DNA of 64,000 nucleotides from an uncultured Burkholderiales bacterium. GTDB lineage: Bacteria > Pseudomonadota > Gammaproteobacteria > Burkholderiales > Burkholderiaceae_C. A program made the position numbers and the translations under genes. This document shows, piece after piece, positions 36,201 through 45,482 of this stretch (the first letter of the stretch is position 1; each line of letters starts with the position of its first letter). The stretch covers positions 1 through 64,000 of the forward strand of contig CALTTG010000016.1 in assembly GCA_943908475.1 (NCBI GenBank), given 5' to 3'. A model generated the notes under the pieces. The model ran no database searches. It was not told the DNA's origin and saw only the letters and a list, made by a program, of their open reading frames with translations.

Positions 36201-37139
36201 ATGACCCCACACACCCAACATTCGATCCGAGTCAGTGCCGGCATCCAGATCGCCGTGCAGACCTGGGGACATCGCCCCGGCGACGGGCCGCCTCGTGAAG
36301 TGGCGGTGATGCTCCACGGTTTTCCCGACCGCGCCGACCTCTGGGCAGGCGTGGCCGCGCACTTGGCCCCCCATTGCCAGGTGGTGGCCTTCGACATGCG
36401 CGGCTGCGGTCAATCGACCCCACTGACGGGCACCCGCCACTACCACTATTCGCACTTGATCGACGACCTCTTTGACGTCATCGACCACGTCAGCCCTGGT
36501 CAAAAAGTGCACCTGGTGGGCCACGATTGGGGCGGGCTGTACGGCTGGGACGCCCTCCTGGACCCTCGCGCCCATGCCCGAGTGGCCTCGTTCGTCACCC
36601 TGGCACCCAGCCTCCAGCAAGTGGCCCACTGGATGCGGCACCGCGTGCAGCGGCCGACGCCCACCAACCTGCTGGCGCTGCTTCATCAGGTCTTGGTGAG
36701 CAATTCACTGATGGGGCTGTTCACGATGCCGGGGTTGCCACACCTCCTGTGGCGCTCGGGGCTGGGCTTGAAAGTGTTCGGTCAGCTGGTACAACGCTTG
36801 GAAGGCGTGGCCCTGCCCGCATCCCCCGGCGTGGAAGCCGATGCGGTGCGGTCGCTGGGCATCTACCGCGCCAACCTGCTTCAACAATTGCTCAGGCCCA
36901 GGCCGGTCGACGTCACGCCGATCCCGGTGCACACCCTGATCGCCACGCGCGACCCCTTCCTGCCGCCTCGGGTCTTCGAGGGCTGCTCGGCCTGGACCCA
37001 GCACCCGAGCCAGAGCCTGCTGGACGCGTCTCATTGGGCTCCCCTGAGTCGCCCGGCCGAGATCGCGGCGAAAGTGCTGGACATGACCCGCCGCTGGCCG
37101 GCCGCTCACAACGTCACGCGGCCCTCCCACAGCGCGTGA
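36201..37139 (+). CDS. Alpha/beta hydrolase (epoxide hydrolase/haloalkane dehalogenase-like)
   Basis: Cytoplasmic protein of 312 residues. The oxyanion-hole segment is VMLHGFPDRADLW, the nucleophile elbow is LVGHDWGGLYGW with an Asp nucleophile as in epoxide hydrolases, and the catalytic His lies in LLDASHWAPL. A cap domain occupies about 140-230. The acidic residue may be the Asp of ATRDPFLPP. The substrate is unknown. It starts 8 bases after the DUF2306 gene. Confidence 0.85.
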   Translation: MTPHTQHSIRVSAGIQIAVQTWGHRPGDGPPREVAVMLHGFPDRADLWAGVAAHLAPHCQVVAFDMRGCGQSTPLTGTRHYHYSHLIDDLFDVIDHVSPGQKVHLVGHDWGGLYGWDALLDPRAHARVASFVTLAPSLQQVAHWMRHRVQRPTPTNLLALLHQVLVSNSLMGLFTMPGLPHLLWRSGLGLKVFGQLVQRLEGVALPASPGVEADAVRSLGIYRANLLQQLLRPRPVDVTPIPVHTLIATRDPFLPPRVFEGCSAWTQHPSQSLLDASHWAPLSRPAEIAAKVLDMTRRWPAAHNVTRPSHSA

Positions 37140-37152
37140 AGCTCGGGCCACA

Positions 37153-37764
37153 ATGGCGGTGATGAGCTCGAACGTCACCCTGGAAATCGCCGCCACCGCC
37201 GCCCGCCTCGTGGTGGAAGAGGGCATGGAATACGGACCGGCCAAGCGCCAGGCCGTCAAGCAGTTGGGGCTGCCCAGCCGGGCGGCCTTGCCAGACAACG
37301 ACCAGGTCGAAGAAGCCGTGATCGACTACATCGAGCTGTTTTGCGCCGACACCCAACCTGGCGAGCTCAAAGCGCTGCGCGAGCTGGCCGCCGTCTGGAT
37401 GGCGCGGCTCAGCGAGTTCCGCCCTCACCTCACGGGCGCAGTCTGGCGTGGCACGGCCACGCGATTGAACGACATCCACCTTCACCTGTACTGCGACGAC
37501 AGCAAGTCGGCCGAAATCACGCTGATCGGCAAAGGGGTGGATTACGACGTGAGCAGTGCGCCGGGCCCCCGAGGACAGCCTGTCGACCGACTGAGCCTGA
37601 GCGTGCGCTGTCAGGCACTGAACGACACCATTGGGCTGCACCTGACCATTCTGGATGCCGACGACATCCGCGGCGCCCTCAAACCCAACGCCCGAGGCCA
37701 GACCGACCGCGGTGACCTTCAGGCACTTCAAGACCTTCTGAACCGCTCGCAGGACCGGCCATGA
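37153..37764 (+). CDS. Conserved hypothetical protein
   Basis: Soluble protein of 203 residues. The N-terminal half (ATAARLVVEEGMEYGPAKRQ, AVKQLGLPSRAALPDNDQVE) is helical. The middle (HLTGAVWRGTATRLNDIHLH, then LYCDDSKSAEITLIGKGVDY) is reminiscent of the G-S-x-A-R-G-x(n)-D-x-D turn of nucleotidyltransferases, but the acidic pair is NDIHLH, so catalysis is not supported. I recall similar proteins upstream of tlpA/aroQ in Burkholderiales, sometimes misnamed. It overlaps the next gene by 4 bases (ATGA). Confidence 0.7.
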   Translation: MAVMSSNVTLEIAATAARLVVEEGMEYGPAKRQAVKQLGLPSRAALPDNDQVEEAVIDYIELFCADTQPGELKALRELAAVWMARLSEFRPHLTGAVWRGTATRLNDIHLHLYCDDSKSAEITLIGKGVDYDVSSAPGPRGQPVDRLSLSVRCQALNDTIGLHLTILDADDIRGALKPNARGQTDRGDLQALQDLLNRSQDRP

Positions 37765-38969
37765 CCCTGATCTCCTCACGCCTGCCCCGAACCCTGGGGA
37801 CCTTGTGCTGGGCGCTGGCCGTGGGTCCGGCGCTGGCGACCTCTGCCCCCACCCCGCCCAACGCAGACTGGCCCGGCCTGTACCAAGGTCGAATCGGCTC
37901 GAAAGCCGTGGTGGTGGCGCTGTACCTCGACGAGTCGCAGCGGTTGGTGGGGCGCTATTTTTACGACCAACACGGGCGAGACATCCCGCTGTGGGGCCCC
38001 GATCCACAGAGTGCCGCGAAATCGGGGCTGACCCTCAGCGAGTGCGAATCGGCCTACAGCAACCCAATGGAGCCCTGCGATCCTGCGGTGGCGAATTGGC
38101 ATTTGCCGCGTGCCGGACGGTCGGTGAGCGGTCAATGGGTGGCACAAGCTGGGCCGGGACGGGCCAACCGCCCGAACGCCGCCATTGAATTGCGCAGGTT
38201 GGGCCCCTACACACCCAGCGCCCACGCCTTCCAAGATCGCTACGAGCAACTCCGAATGCGAGGCACTCGAGAAGTGGTCCGACCTGGCGGTCAGATGGGC
38301 CCGGTCAAATGGCACACCTTGGTGGACCCCCGCACGCAAGTCAGCGCGCCACAGCTCACCGCAGGCCCCGTGGCACCTGCCATGGCCCGCATCAACCAGG
38401 CCTTGAAAAAACACTGGCGCCAGCGGGTGAGCGAGTTCCTCACGGCAGTGGACCACGCCGATGCTGTGCAGGTGGTCTTTGCCAACGAGCGCTGGCTCAG
38501 CACCACGCATCAGTACGGCTTCTACTACGCCGGGGCCGCACATCCCAGTGGCGGCTTTGCCACCACCACCTGGGACATGGCCACCGGCCGAGAGATTCAG
38601 CTGGCGCGCTGGTTCCGGATCGGCAGCCCTCAAAAGGGCCCCTTGGAGCTTCAACGCCAGGATGTCCTCGCAGCCCTGACCCTCAGAGCCTTTGCCGCTC
38701 AGCAGGCCCAACTCAGCCCCACAGAACGCGCCGACAGTTGCGCCAGCCAAGTGCTGGAGCGTTACGCCTGTGCCGCGGGTCGCTGCGCCGCCCCGGAACT
38801 GAGCGCCGGGCAGCAACCGAGCGACTGGCTGATGTGGCCCACCCCTGCCGGCCTGGCCGTCTCGCCAGACATCTACCCAGAATCAAGCCGCAACTGCCGG
38901 GGTGAGCACGTGGTGATCCCCTGGACACAGGCTCGCGCGGCCTTGGTCAAGCCACAAGCCTTGCCCTGA
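37761..38969 (+). CDS. Secreted hypothetical protein with DUF3298-like C-terminal region
   Basis: Protein of 402 residues with a signal peptide (LGTLCWALAVGPALATSA). After a beta-rich N-terminal half (WPGLYQGRIGSKAVVVALYL) the C-terminal half contains YGFYYAGAAHPSGGFATTTW followed by DMATGREIQLARWF, which resembles DUF3298/PdaC-like domains. Several cysteines lie near the end (DSCASQVLERYACAAGRCAA), probably disulfide-bonded in the periplasm. It overlaps the upstream gene by 4 bases. Function unknown. Confidence 0.7.
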   Translation: MTLISSRLPRTLGTLCWALAVGPALATSAPTPPNADWPGLYQGRIGSKAVVVALYLDESQRLVGRYFYDQHGRDIPLWGPDPQSAAKSGLTLSECESAYSNPMEPCDPAVANWHLPRAGRSVSGQWVAQAGPGRANRPNAAIELRRLGPYTPSAHAFQDRYEQLRMRGTREVVRPGGQMGPVKWHTLVDPRTQVSAPQLTAGPVAPAMARINQALKKHWRQRVSEFLTAVDHADAVQVVFANERWLSTTHQYGFYYAGAAHPSGGFATTTWDMATGREIQLARWFRIGSPQKGPLELQRQDVLAALTLRAFAAQQAQLSPTERADSCASQVLERYACAAGRCAAPELSAGQQPSDWLMWPTPAGLAVSPDIYPESSRNCRGEHVVIPWTQARAALVKPQALP

Positions 38970-39019
38970 AGCGCCCATGACGCTGGCAAGGTTGCGTGCA
39001 ACCCTCTAGGATCTTCGCC

Positions 39020-39604
39020 ATGACACGCTCACACCTTCCCTCGACACCGGCCGCATCGACCCCCTCTTCGGCGATGCCTGACCTTGCGCGTCGGGGCCTG
39101 ACCGCCGCGACAGCCCTCGTGGGGCTGGGAGGCGGGCTGTGGTGGTCCATGCGCTCGGCCGAAGCGGCCAGTGACCTGCCCAAGAACTTTTGGCAAGAAC
39201 GGTTTGACAGCCTCTCGGGCCCGCCCGTGGCGCTGTCGGCATTCCAGGGCAAGCCTCTGCTGATCAATTTCTGGGCGACGTGGTGCCCCCCCTGCGTCAA
39301 GGAAATTCCAGACATCAACCAACTTCACGATGCGCAAAAAGCCCTGGGGTCCAAAGGGTGTCAAGTGCTCGGGCTGGCGGTCGATGGCCCCACGCCCGTG
39401 CGGGAGTTCCTGAAGAAAACGCCGGTTCGTTATCCACTCGGGCTGGCGGGCTTTGGGGGCAGCGAGCTCGCGCAAGCCTTGGGCAACACCGTGGGAGGCT
39501 TGCCGTTCACGGTGCTGATCGACGCCCAGGGCCGCGTGCGGCAACGTAAAATGGGGGCCACGACCTTGAAAGAAATGCAAGGTTGGATCAAGGCGCTGGG
39601 CTGA
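39020..39604 (+). CDS. TlpA/ResA-like thiol-disulfide oxidoreductase
   Basis: Protein of 194 residues. A short N-terminus is followed by a signal anchor with a double Arg (ARRGLTAATALVGLGGGLWW), then the thioredoxin fold. The active site is LINFWATWCPPCVKEIPDIN with WCPPC, and the cis-Pro loop is GGLPFTVLID. It would act in the periplasm, reducing disulfides for cytochrome c maturation or similar. The ATG at 39020 has TAGGA upstream; a GTG at 38996 is less likely. In Burkholderiales this gene often precedes aroQ-accB, as here. Confidence 0.88.
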   Translation: MTRSHLPSTPAASTPSSAMPDLARRGLTAATALVGLGGGLWWSMRSAEAASDLPKNFWQERFDSLSGPPVALSAFQGKPLLINFWATWCPPCVKEIPDINQLHDAQKALGSKGCQVLGLAVDGPTPVREFLKKTPVRYPLGLAGFGGSELAQALGNTVGGLPFTVLIDAQGRVRQRKMGATTLKEMQGWIKALG

Positions 39605-39752
39605 TCCAGATCAGGCACGCGCATTAAGAAGTGCTCGATTTCTGCACTCATTTGCGCTTAAACTCGGCGTTCTTTCATTTTCTTGGTCACCCGACCCGGC
39701 ACCGCAGCGGCCTGAACCGCCCTGCGCCAGCCCCGGACCTGGCCAACGACGC

Positions 39753-40208
39753 ATGCAGATCCTCGTTCTTCATGGCCCCAATCTGAACCTGCTCGGCACC
39801 CGTGAACCTCAGGTTTACGGCTCGACCACCCTGGAGCAGATCAACACGGCCCTCACGGCTCAGGCATCCCAACGCGGCGCCAGCTTGAGTGCCTTTCAGA
39901 GCAACCATGAAGGCGTGCTGATCGACCGTGTCCATGCGGCTCGGACCGACGGCACCCAATTCATCGTCATCAACCCCGGCGCCTTCACCCACACCAGCGT
40001 GGCCTTGCGCGACGCCTTGGCCGGGGTGGCGATTCCTTTCATAGAAGTGCACCTGTCCAACGTGCACCGACGTGAACCCTTCCGCCACCACTCCTATTTT
40101 TCCGATCTCGCCGAAGGCGTGATCGTGGGCCTCGGCACCAAGGGCTATCAGCTTGCCCTGGATGCCGCCCTGGACCGACTGGTCGCCAGCGGTCAGCCAC
40201 AGGCCTGA
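39753..40208 (+). CDS. aroQ: Type II 3-dehydroquinate dehydratase
   Basis: Protein of 151 residues, the normal length of this dodecameric enzyme. Conserved motifs: VLHGPNLNLLGTREPQVYG with the catalytic Tyr, FQSNHEGVLIDRVH, FIVINPGAFTHTSVALRDAL and EVHLSNVHRREPFRHHS. It converts 3-dehydroquinate to 3-dehydroshikimate in aromatic amino acid synthesis. It lies 60 bases upstream of accB. Confidence 0.97.
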   Translation: MQILVLHGPNLNLLGTREPQVYGSTTLEQINTALTAQASQRGASLSAFQSNHEGVLIDRVHAARTDGTQFIVINPGAFTHTSVALRDALAGVAIPFIEVHLSNVHRREPFRHHSYFSDLAEGVIVGLGTKGYQLALDAALDRLVASGQPQA

Positions 40209-40268
40209 CTCCCCCACATCCAAAGCAGTACTGCGGGGCACAACCCTGCTTCATCTGGAGATCCCACC

Positions 40269-40730
40269 ATGGACTTGCGCAAACTCAAAACCCTGATCGA
40301 CCTCGTTTCGGAATCGAACGTCTCCGAACTCGAAATCACCGAGGCTGATGGCAAGGTGCGCATCGTCAAGGCCGGTGCCGCCCCCGTGGTCTACACCCAG
40401 ACCGTGGCCGCGCCCGCCGCCCCCGTGGCTGCCGCACCCAGCCCCGCACCGGCCGTGGCGGCTGCGGCGCCAATTGTCGAAGAACCCGTTGACGCCGGTC
40501 ATGCCGTGAAGTCGCCCATGGTGGGCACGTTCTACCGCGCGGCCAGCCCCGGCGCCAAGGCCTTTGCCGAAGTCGGTGACACCGTCAAGGCCGGCCAGGC
40601 CGTCTGCATCATCGAAGCCATGAAGATCATGAACGAGATCGAAGCCGACAAAGACGGCGTGGTCACGAAGATCCTGATCGAAAACGGCCAACCCGTCGAG
40701 TACGGCCAGCCCCTGCTGATCATTGAATAA
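40269..40730 (+). CDS. accB: Acetyl-CoA carboxylase biotin carboxyl carrier protein
   Basis: Protein of 153 residues. The N-terminal LRKLKTLIDLVSESNVSELE, an Ala/Pro-rich linker (about 45-75) and the C-terminal biotinyl domain with the biotinylated Lys in IIEAMKIMNEIEAD are all present. Carries carboxybiotin between AccC and AccAD in the first step of fatty acid synthesis. A CTGGAG ribosome-binding site precedes the ATG. It is followed by accC after 13 bases. Confidence 0.97.
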   Translation: MDLRKLKTLIDLVSESNVSELEITEADGKVRIVKAGAAPVVYTQTVAAPAAPVAAAPSPAPAVAAAAPIVEEPVDAGHAVKSPMVGTFYRAASPGAKAFAEVGDTVKAGQAVCIIEAMKIMNEIEADKDGVVTKILIENGQPVEYGQPLLIIE

Positions 40731-40743
40731 GGCGCAGCACGCC

Positions 40744-42093
40744 ATGTTCAAAAAAATCCTGATCGCCAACCGCGGCGAAATTACCCTGCGCATCCAGCGC
40801 GCCTGTCGCGAGATGGGCATCCAATCCGTGGTGGTCTACTCCGAAGCCGACCGCGAAGCCAAGTACGTCAAGCTGGCCGACGAGGCCGTGTGCATCGGCC
40901 CTGCGGCCTCGGCGCAGAGCTACTTGCACATGCCGGCCATCATCTCGGCCGCCGAAGTGACCGATGCCGAAGCCATTCACCCTGGCTACGGCTTCTTGTC
41001 GGAAAACGCCGACTTCGCCGAACGCGTGCAGTCGTCGGGGTTCACGTTCATCGGCCCGACGCCCGAGAGCATCCGCATCATGGGCGACAAGGTCTCGGCC
41101 AAGCAGGCCATGATCAAGTCCGGCGTGCCCTGTGTGCCCGGCTCGGAAGGCGCCCTGCCCGACGACCCCAAAGAGATCATCAAGATTGCCCGCTCGGTGG
41201 GCTATCCGGTCATCATCAAGGCCGCTGGCGGTGGCGGTGGACGCGGCATGCGTGTGGTGCACACCGAAGCGGCCCTGATCCACGCCGTGCAGACGACCAA
41301 GGCGGAAGCCGGTGCCGCGTTCGGCAACCCCGAGGTGTACATGGAGAAGTTCCTCCAGCACCCGCGCCACATCGAGATCCAGGTCATGGCCGACACGCAC
41401 CGCAACGCGGTGTGGCTGGGTGAGCGCGACTGCTCCATGCAACGCCGCCACCAGAAAATCATCGAAGAAGCCCCGGCACCCGGCATCCCTCGCCGCGTCA
41501 TCGAAAAGATCGGTGACCGCTGCGCCGCCGCGTGCAAGAAGATCGGCTACCGCGGAGCGGGCACGTTCGAGTTCCTCTACGAAAACGGCGAGTTCTACTT
41601 CATCGAGATGAACACCCGTGTGCAGGTGGAACACCCGGTGACCGAACTGGTCAGCGGCATCGACATCGTGCAGATGCAGATTCGCGTGGCCGCCGGTGAA
41701 AAGCTGCCCTTCACGCAACGCCAGATCGAAATGCGCGGGCACTCCATCGAGTGCCGCATCAACGCGGAAGATCCGGTCAAGTTCATCCCCTCGCCAGGCC
41801 GCATCACCATGTGGCACCCCCCGGGTGGCCCTGGCGTGCGGGTCGATTCGCACGTCTACACCAACTACTTCGTGCCGCCCAACTACGACTCCATGATCGG
41901 CAAGATCATCGTGCACGGCGACACCCGCGATCAGGCCTTGGCCCGCATGCGCACGGCCCTGTCGGAAACGGTGGTGGAAGGCATTCAGACCAACATCCCC
42001 CTGCACCGCGAGCTGATGGTGGACGCCAAGTTCGTGCAAGGCGGCACCGACATTCACTACCTCGAAGGCTGGATGGCCGCGCGCAAGCGCTGA
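40744..42093 (+). CDS. accC: Acetyl-CoA carboxylase biotin carboxylase subunit
   Basis: Protein of 449 residues, full length. The N-terminal KKILIANRGEITLRIQRACR, the ATP-grasp glycine-rich loop KAAGGGGGRGMRVVH, the biotin/bicarbonate site QVEHPVTELVSGIDIV and ECRINAEDP are all present. Carboxylates the biotin on AccB with ATP and bicarbonate. The start MFKKIL at 40744 is standard for the family. accB and accC form the usual pair. Confidence 0.98.
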   Translation: MFKKILIANRGEITLRIQRACREMGIQSVVVYSEADREAKYVKLADEAVCIGPAASAQSYLHMPAIISAAEVTDAEAIHPGYGFLSENADFAERVQSSGFTFIGPTPESIRIMGDKVSAKQAMIKSGVPCVPGSEGALPDDPKEIIKIARSVGYPVIIKAAGGGGGRGMRVVHTEAALIHAVQTTKAEAGAAFGNPEVYMEKFLQHPRHIEIQVMADTHRNAVWLGERDCSMQRRHQKIIEEAPAPGIPRRVIEKIGDRCAAACKKIGYRGAGTFEFLYENGEFYFIEMNTRVQVEHPVTELVSGIDIVQMQIRVAAGEKLPFTQRQIEMRGHSIECRINAEDPVKFIPSPGRITMWHPPGGPGVRVDSHVYTNYFVPPNYDSMIGKIIVHGDTRDQALARMRTALSETVVEGIQTNIPLHRELMVDAKFVQGGTDIHYLEGWMAARKR

Positions 42094-42107
42094 CCGCCGG
42101 GCGACCC

Positions 42108-43043
42108 ATGCTGTTTGAACTCACTTTGCTGGCCAAAGAGGCCGAAGTCGAAATCCTGAGCGATGCGCTCATGGAGATCGAGGCCTTGTCGGTGTCGGTG
42201 GAAGACGCCGACGCCGACACCGAGCACGAAGAGGCCCTGTGGGGTGAGCCGGGCATGCCGGTCGCGCGTGAAGCTTGGCAACGCTCGACCCTCAAGAGCT
42301 TGTTCCCCAGCGAAGCCGCAGCGCTGGAGGCCGCCACCCTGGTGCTGGCCCAAGACTGGGCCGAAGACATTCACGTGCAAGGCATCCAGCCTGTGGGTGA
42401 GCAGGATTGGGTTCGACTGACCCAGTCGCAATTCCAGCCCGTGCCCATCACCGACCAGTTCTGGATCGTGCCCACCTGGCACGACGTCCCGGCAGGTGCG
42501 ACCGTGGCCATGCGCCTGGATCCCGGCTTGGCCTTCGGCACCGGCACCCACCCCACCACCCGCATGTGCCTGAAGTGGCTGGCGCTGAATGCGCCGGCCT
42601 ACCAGGGACAAACGGTGCTGGACTACGGCTGTGGCTCAGGCATTTTGGCCATTGGGGCCCTGATGCACGGCGCCGCGTCGGCCGATGCGGTCGACATCGA
42701 CCCGGCTGCCGTGGAAGCCACCTTGGCCAACGCAGAGGCCAACGTGGCCCCGCTGAAAAATGCGCAAGGCGAACTGCCCCTGCAGGTCGGCCTGCCCGAA
42801 CTGGTGGGTGAGGCCCAAGGCCGCTACCCCGTCGTCTTGGCCAACATCCTGGCCACGCCCTTGAAAATGCTGGCGCCGCTGCTGGCCGGTCACGTGGCGC
42901 CGGGTGGGCATCTGGTGCTGGCCGGCATTCTGGCGCGCCAGGAAGACGAACTCAAAGCCGCCTACGCCGGGGTGGGCCTGACGCTGCAAGTGGCCAACCA
43001 AGAAGACGGCTGGATCCTGATGACGGCCCGTCGGGCCGACTGA
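42108..43043 (+). CDS. prmA: Ribosomal protein L11 methyltransferase
   Basis: Protein of 311 residues. The N-terminal substrate-recognition domain is followed by the methyltransferase domain: LDPGLAFGTGTHPTTRMCLK, motif I VLDYGCGSGILAIGALMHGA, AVDIDPAAVEAT and the NILATPL motif IV. It trimethylates L11 in the cytosol using S-adenosylmethionine. It follows accC by 14 bases in an order common in beta-proteobacteria. Confidence 0.96.
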   Translation: MLFELTLLAKEAEVEILSDALMEIEALSVSVEDADADTEHEEALWGEPGMPVAREAWQRSTLKSLFPSEAAALEAATLVLAQDWAEDIHVQGIQPVGEQDWVRLTQSQFQPVPITDQFWIVPTWHDVPAGATVAMRLDPGLAFGTGTHPTTRMCLKWLALNAPAYQGQTVLDYGCGSGILAIGALMHGAASADAVDIDPAAVEATLANAEANVAPLKNAQGELPLQVGLPELVGEAQGRYPVVLANILATPLKMLAPLLAGHVAPGGHLVLAGILARQEDELKAAYAGVGLTLQVANQEDGWILMTARRAD

Positions 43044-43102
43044 CCACACTCAGTTGCACCCGGCCAACGAAATGGCCGAAATCGATGGCATAAACGCGTG
43101 TC

Positions 43103-44551
43103 ATGAGCCTGGCCACCCGATGCACCCACTGCGGCACGATCTTCAAGGTCGTGCAAGACCAACTCAAGGTCTCTGAGGGCTGGGTGCGCTGTGGCCGCTG
43201 CCATGAAGTGTTCAACGCCCTGGAGGGCCTCTTCGACCTGGAGCGCGAAGCCCCTCCGGCTCGGCCACCGGCCATGCCGCCCGCTGCCGCGTCCGTGGTC
43301 GAACCCACGACGCCTGTCGAGGCACCGGCACCTGCTGCCCCGGTGTGGTCCGAGCCCCCGATGGCCCCCGAACCGGCCCACCCCGGTGTCACGCATTTCG
43401 ACCTGGACCTGCCGCCAACGGCCAGCCAGCCTCAGCCCTTCGACGGCCGGGCGCTCACACCAAACAGTGACCGGGAGGCAAACGCTGACCTCGCGTTGCC
43501 AGAAACCAGCGAAGCCGATGCCCTGGAATCTCGCTACCTGCTGCCCAAGGAAGACGCCCCCCTTCGCAAGAAGCGGCGCCGGCGTGGCCCTGAGTTCGCC
43601 GATGCCGAATTCCCAGACGACCTCTCTGACCCGTCGGAATGGGCCGATGCATGGCAAAGTGAGTTCGACGAGCGCACGGACACCGACGAGGCCCCGCTGG
43701 TGGCTAACCCAGAGCATCGACCGTCGTCGACCACGGCGGACGATGTGGCGAGCGGGCGCCGAACAACCGGTTCAGAGGTTGAGCACACCGAGCCATCGAC
43801 CGCGCCCCTGGCCGCCCCCGCGTCGCCCACACCGGGCCTCATGACACCCGCGCCCCGGCCGGCCATGGCGGTCACGGCGCCCTCGCCCCTCGAAGACGAT
43901 TTCCAGCCCGAGGTGGCCCTTCCGCCGCCGAGCCAGCGCAAAGGCAAGCCGGGCACCCGTGGGCGGCCGCCCCAGGCAGACTCCCCGGAGTTCATTCGAC
44001 AAGCCGAGCGCAAGGCCATCTGGCGTCACCCCGTCATGGTGGGCGTCTTGGCGGTGCTCAGCATGGTGCTCACGCTCAGCCTCGCGCTGCAAGCGGCTCA
44101 TCACTGGCGCGATCAATTGGCGGCGCGCCAACCGGCGCTGGCCCCGGTGCTGGCTCAGTGGTGCGGTCTGGTGGGATGCCAGCTGCAACCTCCGATGCAA
44201 CTGCAGCAGTTGCAAGTCGACAGCATCCAGCTGGTGCGAACGGCCTCTGAAGGCCCCGACAGCTACCGCCTGACGGCCATCGTGCACAACAGTGCCGACA
44301 TCGGCCTGAAATGGCCGCTGCTCGACCTCACCTTGACCGACCCCAACGGGGCTGTGCTGGCACGCCGCCTCTTCAACGTTCAAGACGCTCGCTTGGTGCC
44401 GCCCGTCGAGAGCACCCCAAACACGCGTCCACGCGGCGACCAGCGTGTGCCCCACGCAGTGCCCCCCAGCAGCCAAACCACCATCCAGTGGCAGCTGCGC
44501 GCGCCCGACCTCAAGCTCGCTGGCTACACTGCAGAGCTTTTCTACCCTTGA
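43103..44551 (+). CDS. Zinc-ribbon DUF3426 membrane protein
   Basis: Protein of 482 residues. The N-terminal MJ0042-type zinc ribbon has two CxxC pairs (TRCTHCGTIF and VRCGRCHEVF). A long Pro/Ala/Glu-rich, probably disordered segment (about 50-300) leads to one transmembrane helix (VMVGVLAVLSMVLTLSLALQ). The C-terminal DUF3426 domain (~130 residues) would be periplasmic. The family sits beside prmA in many beta-proteobacteria, but its function is unknown; a membrane-bound regulator or assembly factor is possible. Confidence 0.88.
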   Translation: MSLATRCTHCGTIFKVVQDQLKVSEGWVRCGRCHEVFNALEGLFDLEREAPPARPPAMPPAAASVVEPTTPVEAPAPAAPVWSEPPMAPEPAHPGVTHFDLDLPPTASQPQPFDGRALTPNSDREANADLALPETSEADALESRYLLPKEDAPLRKKRRRRGPEFADAEFPDDLSDPSEWADAWQSEFDERTDTDEAPLVANPEHRPSSTTADDVASGRRTTGSEVEHTEPSTAPLAAPASPTPGLMTPAPRPAMAVTAPSPLEDDFQPEVALPPPSQRKGKPGTRGRPPQADSPEFIRQAERKAIWRHPVMVGVLAVLSMVLTLSLALQAAHHWRDQLAARQPALAPVLAQWCGLVGCQLQPPMQLQQLQVDSIQLVRTASEGPDSYRLTAIVHNSADIGLKWPLLDLTLTDPNGAVLARRLFNVQDARLVPPVESTPNTRPRGDQRVPHAVPPSSQTTIQWQLRAPDLKLAGYTAELFYP

Positions 44552-44573
44552 TTTCCCTGAAACGGACACCGCC

Positions 44574-45482
44574 ATGGCCATCCTGATTTGCGGCTCGCTT
44601 GCCTTCGACACCATCACCCGTTTTGAAGGCCGCTTTGCCCAGCAAATCCTGCCTGAGCAGGTGCACATCCTGAACGTGTCCTTCCTGGTGCCTACCCTCA
44701 AGCGCGAGTTCGGGGGCTGTGCGGGCAACATCGCCTACAGCCTTCAACAATTGGGCGGCACCCCCCTGGTGATGGCCACGGTGGGCGCCGATGGGGCCGA
44801 CTACCTGGCGCGCATGAACAGCTGGGGGGTGCCCCTGGACTTGGTCAAGACCGTCAGCGACAGCTACACCGCTCAGGCCATCATCATCACCGACAGCGAC
44901 AACAACCAGATCACCGCCTTCCACCCAGGTGCCATGGGCTCGGCCCACACCCAGGCCGTGCCAGCACGCGACGACATCCAATTGGCCATCGTCGCCCCCG
45001 ATGGCCGCGATGCCATGATCGAGCACGCCGCCCAACTGGCCGCGGCGAAGATTCCCTTCGTGTTCGATCCGGGTCAGGGCCTGCCCATGTTCGACGGTGC
45101 CGACCTGCTGAAGTTCATCAACCAGGCCACCTGGGTCGCCGTCAACGACTACGAAGGCAAGATGCTGGCAGACCGCACGGGCCTGAGCTTGGCCGAGATC
45201 TCCCAGCGCCCCAACATCCAGGGCCTGATCGAGACCCTGGGCGGCGACGGCTGCCATGTGTACATCCAGGGCCAGAAAACCCATGTGGCGGGCGTTCAGG
45301 CCACGGCCGTGGTCGACCCCACCGGCTGCGGCGATGCCTTCCGAGGCGGCCTGCTCCACGGCCTGTCGCTGGGCTGGGACCTGGTCCGCGCCGTGACCCT
45401 GGCCAACCAGATCGGCGCCACCAAGATCGCCGTGGCGGGGCCTCAGAACTACACCCTGGACCGCGCCCAACTGGGCCTTTGA
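44574..45482 (+). CDS. PfkB family carbohydrate/nucleoside kinase (adenosine kinase-like)
   Basis: Protein of 302 residues. The N-terminal motif GGCAGNIAYSLQQLGGTPL and the C-terminal catalytic motif VVDPTGCGDAFRGGLLHGL (with catalytic Asp in GCGDAF) define the ribokinase/PfkB family. The overall text (ILICGSLAFDTITRFEGRFA) resembles bacterial adenosine kinases. It transfers phosphate from ATP to a sugar or nucleoside. The next gene's ATG overlaps its stop by one base. Confidence 0.9.
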   Translation: MAILICGSLAFDTITRFEGRFAQQILPEQVHILNVSFLVPTLKREFGGCAGNIAYSLQQLGGTPLVMATVGADGADYLARMNSWGVPLDLVKTVSDSYTAQAIIITDSDNNQITAFHPGAMGSAHTQAVPARDDIQLAIVAPDGRDAMIEHAAQLAAAKIPFVFDPGQGLPMFDGADLLKFINQATWVAVNDYEGKMLADRTGLSLAEISQRPNIQGLIETLGGDGCHVYIQGQKTHVAGVQATAVVDPTGCGDAFRGGLLHGLSLGWDLVRAVTLANQIGATKIAVAGPQNYTLDRAQLGL

